64,000 nt of DNA from an uncultured Bacteroides sp. Its GTDB lineage: Bacteria > Bacteroidota > Bacteroidia > Bacteroidales > Bacteroidaceae. Positions 58,034-64,000 of the stretch are shown in pieces (the first letter of the stretch is position 1; every line of letters starts with the position of its first letter). The DNA lies in NCBI GenBank assembly GCA_900552075.1, contig URYL01000002.1, positions 62,001-126,000 on the forward strand, written 5' to 3'. Both the position numbers and the translations under genes were made by a program. The notes beneath the pieces were generated by a model. It worked only from the letters and a program-made list of their open reading frames with translations. It did no database searches and had not been told where the DNA came from.

Positions 58034-59635
58034 TTATCGATAATGTAAGTAGTCTATATCTACATATCCAGATTCACTTTTGTCGTTGAAGCAATAGATG
58101 CCGATGCGGTCTCCCCGATAGTTTCCCCATACCATTTGATACGGTTCCCCAAACTGAATGAAATTATCTCCATCCAGGCTGTAATAATATTGTGATTTCC
58201 CATCCATTCCCCAACAAGTTTTGAACCAGACAAACGAAGTAGAAATTTCGTTTCCTTTTAGGATGTGGCCATTATTCCGATATTCGATAAAATACTGCGT
58301 TCCTTCTTTTACTACACCAAGAGCCGAATGATGAGAAGAAAAATGGCAAATCCCATTTCTTTGTCCGTTGGCCATCTGCGAAATGTCCATTTTCACAATC
58401 ACCTCGTTATCTTGTTTCCGGAATGTACGCTGTGTAAGCGTGTTTCCCGCTTTTAGGAGTTGATTACTTTCTATCGGGCGGAAAGCTTTCAGACGCATCC
58501 ATCCGGGACGTTCTGTCAGAGAAAAGAACTCTTTTCGAGGCTGGTAGTTCCATTGCCATTGTGGACCTAGTATTTCGCTGTCAAAGTCATCACTTCTTGA
58601 AAGTGTCAGTTTCGGTAATGAGAAGGCTGGCATGGGAGCTTCCCATTGCATGGTACCGATTTGCTGTGGCAGAACTTTTCCGATGAGTGGCCAGCCGTCT
58701 ATCCATGTAACGGGGAGCAGACTGACAATTCGCCCGCTCCAGTCGCCTGTACCGTGATGAGTCAGAAAATACCATTTCCCGTCTTTTCCTTGTATGATGC
58801 CTCCCTGATTGGGCTCCATGGCTTCTCTGCTGGCTAGTGCAAGCTGTTTTTCTTCTTTATAAGGTCCAAATAGCTTTTTGGAGCGCCTTGCCATCACGTA
58901 TCGTCCTGTTCCCGCTTTGTGCTCACTGAAAACCAGATAATACCATTCTCCAACTTTTATCAGTTTATTGGCTTCCCTTCCGTTTCCTGAATGAATAAGC
59001 TTGGCCGATTTTCTGTCGATACTTTTCCCGTCTTTTGCCATGGGAAAGAGATAAGTCTTGTATCCGTCCGCGAAATGAGTCCCTACGAAACAAGCTTTCC
59101 CGTTTTCGTCCCAGAAAGCCGTGCAGTCATCCCAGCCTGCTTCCAGCAAGAGAGGGGTAAGTGGTTCCCACGGTCCTTCGGGTTTGGAAGAGGAAGTCAT
59201 GAAGTATCCTTCATCCGGTGTGCCGAAGAACAGGTAAAAGCGTTCATTATGGTAACGCAAGGTACCAGCCCATACTCCCCGTGCATAGCGGTCCATCTGG
59301 TTCCAGTTCAATTTGTCTCCTATTTGTGTCAGGTCACTGATAATATTCCCACAGAACTCCCAGTTTACGAGGTCTTTGGAGTGTAGCAGGGTCATACCTG
59401 GAGAAAATTGGAAAGTAGAAGAAATGGCATAGTAATCGTCTCCCACCTGAATGCAGTCTATGTCACTGTAATCGGCCGGAATGATGGGATTGCGATAGGT
59501 GCCATCATTTTGTTCTCCCCATTTTTCCCAGCTTCCCCATACGGGATTGGATTCATTAGAGGTGTTTTGAGCAGTAGTGTTGCTTAGAAAGCAAAAACCG
59601 GTTATCAGGCCGGCAAATAAAATCCGTTGTATCAT
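58034..59635 (-). CDS. GH43 hydrolase with C-terminal beta-sandwich domain
   Basis: 533 residues, signal peptide MIQRILFAGLITGFCFLSNTTA. The N-terminal propeller (about 40-340) has YRNPIIPADYSDIDCIQVGDDYYAISSTF (base Asp), GWDDCTAFWDENGKACF and NGREANKLIKVGEWYYLVFSE (acid Glu). The C-terminal part (about 355-533: LTLSRSDDFDSEILGPQWQWNY ... VDIDYLHYR) is a concanavalin-like domain as in beta-xylosidases of the GH43_12/XynB class. Substrates could be xylosides or arabinosides. It overlaps the upstream GH95 gene by 4 nt, so translation is coupled and both enzymes probably act on one glycan. Confidence 0.9.
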   Translation of the reverse strand: MIQRILFAGLITGFCFLSNTTAQNTSNESNPVWGSWEKWGEQNDGTYRNPIIPADYSDIDCIQVGDDYYAISSTFQFSPGMTLLHSKDLVNWEFCGNIISDLTQIGDKLNWNQMDRYARGVWAGTLRYHNERFYLFFGTPDEGYFMTSSSKPEGPWEPLTPLLLEAGWDDCTAFWDENGKACFVGTHFADGYKTYLFPMAKDGKSIDRKSAKLIHSGNGREANKLIKVGEWYYLVFSEHKAGTGRYVMARRSKKLFGPYKEEKQLALASREAMEPNQGGIIQGKDGKWYFLTHHGTGDWSGRIVSLLPVTWIDGWPLIGKVLPQQIGTMQWEAPMPAFSLPKLTLSRSDDFDSEILGPQWQWNYQPRKEFFSLTERPGWMRLKAFRPIESNQLLKAGNTLTQRTFRKQDNEVIVKMDISQMANGQRNGICHFSSHHSALGVVKEGTQYFIEYRNNGHILKGNEISTSFVWFKTCWGMDGKSQYYYSLDGDNFIQFGEPYQMVWGNYRGDRIGIYCFNDKSESGYVDIDYLHYR

Positions 59636-62061
59636 AAAAGTTTAATTCCTTTGTTTTCTTTTAATGTAATGTTTTTTACCTTTCCGTTGAAGCAGACTTT
59701 CGTCTTTCCGCCTTTGCGTGACTGAATGTACAAGGATGTGACTTTACCGTCTTTCCATTCCATGTCGACGATGAATCCTCCACGTGCACAGATGCCTTTC
59801 ACACTGCCGTCTTTCCATTCTGTAGGTAGAGCCGGGAGTAGCTGGATGCTGTTTTCGGACGATTGCATCAGCATTTCAATCACGCCGGCACAACCTCCGA
59901 AGTTGCCGTCAATCTGGAACGGAGAGTGGGCGTCGAGCAGGTTCGGATATGTACCTCCTCCGCGACGGGCATCTTTTCCTTTGTAGTTGTCCGGACTGAC
60001 ATAATTCAGCAGACGGCGATAGATGTGGTAGGCATTCTTGCTGTCTTTCAGGCGGGCATACAAGTTGACACGCCAGCCGGTGCTCCATCCGGTAGTTTTG
60101 TCTCCTTTGATTTCCAGCGTACGGGCACAGGCCTTGGCCAGGTCGGGAGTGCTTTCCACTGACAGGTGGTGGCCCGGATACAAACCGAACAGGTGTGATT
60201 GGTGGCGGTGTTGCGGGTCTTCATCACTCCAGTCGTGGAACCATTCCTGCAGATTGCCTTTTTGGCCAATCTGATAAGGTAATATGCGATTCAGGGTCTT
60301 TTCAATCTGTTTCCGGAATTCTTTGTCCGTACCGAGGGCTTCGGCAGCCTTGGACGCATCAATCAGGCATTCGCGGGTCATGGCCAGGTCGGCTGTACAG
60401 CCGTAAGAAGTGGCACCTACATACCCGTCGGGCGTCACGAACTTGTTCTCCGGAGAAGTTCCCGGTGAAGTGATTAGTTTGCCGTCCTTTTCAATCAGCC
60501 AGTTCAGGCAGAATTCGGCAGCTCCTTTCAGTACCGGATAATATTGCTGCAAGAAAGTCTTGTCTTGTGTAAAGGCATAGCGTTCCCAGATATGGGTCGA
60601 CAACCAAGCACCTCCCATGGTCCAGCAGGCCCATGAAGGGTCGCCTCCGTGCAGGCCTACCGGGCAGGTCATGGCCCAGATATCCGTGTTCTGTCCCAGA
60701 CACCATCCTTTGTCTACGCCATAATAGGCCTTGGCGGTCTCTTCCCCTGTATGTTGCAGGTTGGCGATGAATTCCATCAGCGGACGGTGCATCTCACTCA
60801 GGTTGGCTGTTTCGGCAGCCCAGTAGTTTTCCTCTAAGTTGATGTTGCTGGTATAGTTGCAGCTCCAGGGTGGGAGCAGCTTTTCGTTCCACAGTCCTTG
60901 CAGGTTGGCCGGAACCCCCGGGGTACGCGAACTGGAAATGAGCAGGTAGCGGCCGTACTGGAAATACAAGGCTTCCAGTTCCGGGTTCTTCTGGGCTTTG
61001 TCGGTATATTGCAGCAACTGTACGTCAGTCGGCAGACTGGCGATGGCTTTCTCGGTTGTGCCGAGATTCAGTTCTACGCGGTTGAAGAACGACTGGTAGT
61101 CGGTCACGTGGGCCTTTTCAAGTGTGTCGAATGATTTCTGTGCGGCCTGGTTCATTCGCTGTGCCACCAGGTTTCGGTAGTCACGGCCTTCTTTCATCGG
61201 GTCCTTGTCGAAGCCGTTGAAGCTGGTCACGTTGGCTACTAAAATCAGCGCTTCTTTTCCGCCGGCTATCTTCAGTTCACCCGACGGAAAACTCTTCACT
61301 TGGCTGCCTGGGGCAATCACTCGGATTAGGGTACGGAAATGCGTGCCTCGTTCCGGATCGTACAGATGCTTGTTTTTCATGTCGTCGAGATACACCGGAT
61401 AAGAATGATAGGCAGCGTAACCCTCCGCAGAGATTTCATTGCCCGTGGCCGTAGTGGCATGAGGCAGGAGCGAGTTGAAGGCAAGTGTGGCTTGAAGTCC
61501 CTTTTCACTTTCTGTCTGCAGGCGGAGTACGAGGACAGAATCGGGAGCCGAAGCGAAGTAGTCGCAGGAGAACGCTTTTCCATTCCGTTGGTAACTGGTT
61601 CGGGCGAGCGCCTGCCGGATGTCCAGTGTTCGCTGATAGCCGGTTATCTTTGCCGGGGTGTCCAGGTAAGTGATGGAGAGCTGTCCCAGCGGCTGGTAGT
61701 TTTCACTGTAGTGTCCTTGCACCTTCCGTTGGGCAAGGTCAGCGCCTCGGTAGTCTTCTTTGTCGAGCAAGGCCCGGATTTCTGGAATGGCCTTGTAGGC
61801 ATCGGGCGTCGTGACTTTTCGGTCAGGTTCACCGGTCCATAGTGTCAAGTCGTTCAGGGAGAGGACATCCTTGTCCGTACCTCCATAAAGAATGGCTCCC
61901 ATCGTACCGTTTCCGATAACAAGAGCCTCTTCAAAATATTCCGCAGGCCGGTCGTAGTGCAGCACCAGCTGGTTTTGTGCGGAAAGTGAGAATGTAGGCA
62001 ATGAAATGGTGCAGGCCATTACCACAATGCCCTTCCATTTGCGAATAAAAATACTTTTCAT
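59632..62061 (-). CDS. GH95 alpha-L-fucosidase or alpha-L-galactosidase
   Basis: 809 residues from MKSIFIRKWKGIVVMACTISL (signal peptide); the ORF could extend upstream to 62235, but that would run through the repeat array. The N-terminal beta domain has YFEEALVIGNGTMGAILYGGTDKDVLSLNDLTLWTGEPD. The (alpha/alpha)6 barrel has NLQGLWNEKLLPPWSCNYTSNINLEENYWAAE, GLHGGDPSWACWTMGGAWLS, HRHQSHLFGLYPGHHLS and QIDGNFGGCAGVIEMLMQSS, all typical of GH95. It removes alpha-1,2-linked fucose, or L-galactose in xyloglucan. First gene of a two-gene unit with GH43. Confidence 0.93.
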   Translation of the reverse strand: MKSIFIRKWKGIVVMACTISLPTFSLSAQNQLVLHYDRPAEYFEEALVIGNGTMGAILYGGTDKDVLSLNDLTLWTGEPDRKVTTPDAYKAIPEIRALLDKEDYRGADLAQRKVQGHYSENYQPLGQLSITYLDTPAKITGYQRTLDIRQALARTSYQRNGKAFSCDYFASAPDSVLVLRLQTESEKGLQATLAFNSLLPHATTATGNEISAEGYAAYHSYPVYLDDMKNKHLYDPERGTHFRTLIRVIAPGSQVKSFPSGELKIAGGKEALILVANVTSFNGFDKDPMKEGRDYRNLVAQRMNQAAQKSFDTLEKAHVTDYQSFFNRVELNLGTTEKAIASLPTDVQLLQYTDKAQKNPELEALYFQYGRYLLISSSRTPGVPANLQGLWNEKLLPPWSCNYTSNINLEENYWAAETANLSEMHRPLMEFIANLQHTGEETAKAYYGVDKGWCLGQNTDIWAMTCPVGLHGGDPSWACWTMGGAWLSTHIWERYAFTQDKTFLQQYYPVLKGAAEFCLNWLIEKDGKLITSPGTSPENKFVTPDGYVGATSYGCTADLAMTRECLIDASKAAEALGTDKEFRKQIEKTLNRILPYQIGQKGNLQEWFHDWSDEDPQHRHQSHLFGLYPGHHLSVESTPDLAKACARTLEIKGDKTTGWSTGWRVNLYARLKDSKNAYHIYRRLLNYVSPDNYKGKDARRGGGTYPNLLDAHSPFQIDGNFGGCAGVIEMLMQSSENSIQLLPALPTEWKDGSVKGICARGGFIVDMEWKDGKVTSLYIQSRKGGKTKVCFNGKVKNITLKENKGIKLL

Positions 62062-62160
62062 AGTGTATGTGTTAATAAAGATAATTAGCAGCCGCAAGTT
62101 ATCAAGAAAATTTCGGAAAGGCAAAAAATGGGCTTTAAACATGTAAAAAAACGGGGGTAA

Positions 62161-62270
62161 AAAACGTCCTTGCGTTTGAATGGAAACGCAAGTGCATTCG
62201 AAGTCAAACGCAAGGACGTTTTGTCTCAAACGCAAGTGCGTTTGGATTGAAACGCACTTGTGTTTTCTGA
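62161..62270. repeat. Palindromic array 3, period exactly 22 nt, different core
   Basis: Units start at 62161 (AAAACGTCCTTGCGTTTG), 62183 (GAAACGCAAGTGCATTC), 62205 (CAAACGCAAGGACGTTTTG), 62227 (CAAACGCAAGTGCGTTTG) and 62249 (GAAACGCACTTGTGTTTTC). The step is exactly 22 nt each time. Each unit is an imperfect palindrome with AAACG at the start and a CGTTT-like end, separated by 3-5 nt. The inner bases differ from arrays 1 and 2. Confidence 0.9.
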
Positions 62271-62287
62271 GGATTTCTGAAAGGTCA

Positions 62288-62330
62288 CAAAAAAAGCCTT
62301 CCCATCGTCACGATGGAAAGGCTTTTCTTT
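62288..62330 (-). terminator. Terminator of rpmE
   Basis: AAAGCCTTCCCATCG pairs with CGATGGAAAGGCTTT around a TCA loop, with one mismatch. On the minus strand it is followed by TTTTTTTGTG. Confidence 0.85.
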
Positions 62331-62352
62331 ATTTTTCCCGAAAAATAATCAA

Positions 62353-62607
62353 TTATTTTTTCTTGTGGTTTGCATAACGGCTCATGAACTTGTCCACACG
62401 TCCTGCTGTATCCACCAGTTTAGACTTACCAGTGTAGAACGGGTGAGATGAGCTGGAGATTTCTAGCTTAACCAACGGATAAGTTTCTCCTTCGAATTCA
62501 ATTGTGTCTTTAGTAGCACAGGTTGAACGAGACAGGAACATGTCGCCGTTTGACATGTCTTTAAACACTACCGGACGGTAGTTTTCAGGATGAATGCCTT
62601 TTTTCAT
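62353..62607 (-). CDS. rpmE: 50S ribosomal protein L31, type B (zinc-independent)
   Basis: 84 residues: MKKGIHPENYRPVVFKDMSNG, TKDTIEFEGETYPLVKLEISSSSHPFYTGKSKLVDTAGRVDKFMSRYANHKKK. The CxxC zinc motif of type A L31 is absent (only one Cys, in STCATKD), so this is the C-minus form that many bacteria use under zinc limitation but that Bacteroidetes often carry as their L31. A -7 element lies 85 nt upstream. Confidence 0.95.
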   Translation of the reverse strand: MKKGIHPENYRPVVFKDMSNGDMFLSRSTCATKDTIEFEGETYPLVKLEISSSSHPFYTGKSKLVDTAGRVDKFMSRYANHKKK

Positions 62608-62691
62608 TTTAGTATATACTTTTTGTTGTTATTATTGACAAATAAATATGTGGTAACACCGATAAAGTGTGTAATGGTCTATTTCGGGTTG

Positions 62692-62699
62692 CAAAGATA
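62692..62699 (-). promoter_or_regulatory. -7 element of rpmE
   Basis: TATCTTTG on the minus strand, exact TAnnTTTG match; the long leader (about 75 nt) leaves room for regulation. Confidence 0.6.
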
Positions 62700-62882
62700 C
62701 GCTATTTCTTTGAAACTAAAAAGAAATCACTGAAAAAAATATTCTGTCAGTCAAAGGCTTTTATATAAAGGTGACTTGATTTTTGTCACATCTACTTTGC
62801 ATCCTTGCCACATCTTCGGGCAAATATTCTGGTTAAAATTGATTTGTCTCAAGAAAAGACAGAAAATCTCCGATTCAGGATA

Positions 62883-62912
62883 TTGCTAATTCTTTTTATA
62901 TTGTTACTTTTG
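62883..62912 (+). promoter_or_regulatory. fba promoter
   Basis: TTG (62883-62885), 19 nt, TACTTTTG (62905-62912), 40 nt upstream of the fba ATG. Confidence 0.8.
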
Positions 62913-62952
62913 CAGATGGAATTAATTACTAACAATTATAAAACTTACAAAA

Positions 62953-63960
62953 ATGGTTAATTACAAAGAGTTAGGCTTGGTGAACACAAGAGATATGTTT
63001 GCCAGAGCAATCAAAGGTGGATATGCTATCCCTGCTTTCAATTTCAATAATATGGAACAGTTGCAGGCCATCATTAAGGCTGCTGTAGAAACAAAATCTC
63101 CGGTAATTCTCCAGGTTTCTAAAGGTGCTCGTAACTATGCTAACCAGACTTTGCTGCGTTACATGGCAGAAGGTGCTGTAGAATATGCAAAGGAACTGGG
63201 TTGTGCACATCCTGAAATCGTGCTTCACCTTGACCACGGAGATTCATTCGAACTGTGCAAGTCTTGCATCGACATGGGATTCTCTTCAGTAATGATCGAC
63301 GGTTCTCATCTGCCATACGAAGAAAACGTAGCTTTGACTAAGAAAGTAGTTGACTATGCACATCAGTTCGACGTAACTGTTGAAGGTGAACTGGGTGTAT
63401 TGGCTGGTGTAGAAGATGAAGTTTCTGCAGAACACCACACTTATACTAACCCTGAAGAAGTTATCGACTTCGCTACTCGTACAGGTTGCGACTCATTGGC
63501 TATCTCAATCGGTACTTCTCACGGTGCTTACAAGTTCAAACCTGAACAGTGCCACGTAGATCCGGCTACTGGTCGTCTGGTTCCTCCTCCATTGGAATTC
63601 GCTGTACTGGACGCTGTAATGGAAAAACTTCCGGGATTCCCTATCGTTCTTCACGGATCTTCATCAGTTCCTCAGGAAGAAGTGGACACTATCAACAAAT
63701 ATGGTGGCAAGCTGGAAGCTGCTATCGGTATTCCTGAAGATCAGTTGCGTAAGGCTGCTAAATCTGCAGTTTGCAAGATCAACATCGACTCAGACTCTCG
63801 TCTGGCTATGACTGCTGCTATCCGTAAAGTATTCGCTGAAAAACCGGCTGAATTCGACCCGCGTAAATACCTGGGCCCGGCTCGTGACAACATGGAAAAA
63901 CTTTACAAGCACAAAATCATCAACGTATTGGGTTCTGACAACAAGTTGGCTCAGTGCTAA
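62953..63960 (+). CDS. fba: Class II fructose-bisphosphate aldolase
   Basis: A 335-residue zinc-dependent glycolytic aldolase. It begins MVNYKELGLVNTRDMFARAI and has IPAFNFNNMEQLQAII, the catalytic LHLDHGDSFELCKSC (Asp and zinc His), IDGSHLPYEENV, EGELGVLAGVEDEV, AISIGTSHGAYKF (zinc His), IVLHGSSSVPQEEVD (zinc His) and CKINIDSDSRLAMTAAIRKV. Size and motifs fit the long class II aldolases common in Bacteroidetes. The window ends 40 nt after the stop. Confidence 0.97.
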   Translation: MVNYKELGLVNTRDMFARAIKGGYAIPAFNFNNMEQLQAIIKAAVETKSPVILQVSKGARNYANQTLLRYMAEGAVEYAKELGCAHPEIVLHLDHGDSFELCKSCIDMGFSSVMIDGSHLPYEENVALTKKVVDYAHQFDVTVEGELGVLAGVEDEVSAEHHTYTNPEEVIDFATRTGCDSLAISIGTSHGAYKFKPEQCHVDPATGRLVPPPLEFAVLDAVMEKLPGFPIVLHGSSSVPQEEVDTINKYGGKLEAAIGIPEDQLRKAAKSAVCKINIDSDSRLAMTAAIRKVFAEKPAEFDPRKYLGPARDNMEKLYKHKIINVLGSDNKLAQC

Positions 63961-64000
63961 TCGTGTTTGATACTTATCACACCTGATAAAATGAAAAAAG

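Larger units (their letters stand above)
62062..62352. other. 291-nt spacer upstream of GH95 with array 3 and the rpmE terminator
   Basis: Contains no gene. The left part (62062-62155) precedes GH95 and shows no TAnnTTTG element on the minus strand; the middle holds array 3; the right end holds the terminator of rpmE. Confidence 0.7.
62608..62952. other. 345-nt divergent intergenic region, rpmE and fba promoters
   Basis: Holds the rpmE and fba promoters. An inverted repeat GTGAC-N9-GTCAC lies at 62771-62789, and TTTTATATAAAGG at about 62759-62771 is AT-rich. Nothing else recognisable. Confidence 0.6.

Noticed and set aside
62062..62235. N-terminal extension of the GH95 protein to 62235
   Set aside because: The extension would translate the repeat array and place the signal peptide internally; the start at 62061 gives a proper signal peptide.

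Overview
The window reads as chromosomal DNA of a gut Bacteroidales, most likely Bacteroides or Phocaeicola. Reasons: many genes carry the Bacteroidetes housekeeping promoter (TTTG, about 19 nt, then TAnnTTTG); there is a one-protein hybrid two-component regulator of the PUL type; glycoside hydrolases with signal peptides are abundant; NigD-like, GIN-domain and DUF4488 proteins are present; and arginine synthesis uses an N-succinylornithine carbamoyltransferase. No rRNA, tRNA, insertion sequence, prophage or CRISPR array was seen.

Layout. 1-5.3 kb: 5' part of a GH110 alpha-galactosidase, two FKBP prolyl isomerases, a cysteine-free sirtuin, rubredoxin and a membrane-anchored MutS-like ATPase. 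5.5-8.6 kb: a hexuronate operon (LacI-type regulator, fructuronate/mannonate oxidoreductase, mannonate dehydratase UxuA). 9-14 kb, minus strand: GH2 beta-galactosidase behind a lytic transglycosylase, then two small proteins. 14.2-16.5 kb: proA and argF'. 16.6-21.6 kb, minus strand: a compact six-gene operon (PASTA protein, RluD-type pseudouridine synthase, Ddl, acyltransferase, NigD-like lipoprotein, rhodanese). 22-27.4 kb: a THUMP-like methyltransferase and an ABC transporter/GIN-domain operon with a possible sigma-54 promoter.

27.8-45.3 kb is an arabinan/galactan (pectin side chain) utilisation region: GH2, HTCS, GH43, an unassigned 676-residue secreted protein, a tandem GH43-GH43, GH51 and GH35. 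It has no SusC/SusD pair and is interrupted by a minus-strand Na+/Ca2+ antiporter and an NlpE-like lipoprotein. 45.5-58 kb is housekeeping: GltD-like oxidoreductase, purB, RluB-type pseudouridine synthase with an Asn/Arg/Gly-rich N-terminus, asnS, rplM-rpsI, rpsB-tsf, gpmI, rpmH and efp. 58-62 kb holds a GH95-GH43 pair on the minus strand, followed by rpmE (type B) and fba.

The most unusual non-coding signal is a set of three intergenic arrays (about 8.8, 27.6 and 62.2 kb) of imperfect palindromes around an AAACG core. They repeat at or very near 22 nt, and each lies beside a glycoside hydrolase gene. Two arrays share sequence; the third has a different core but the same spacing.
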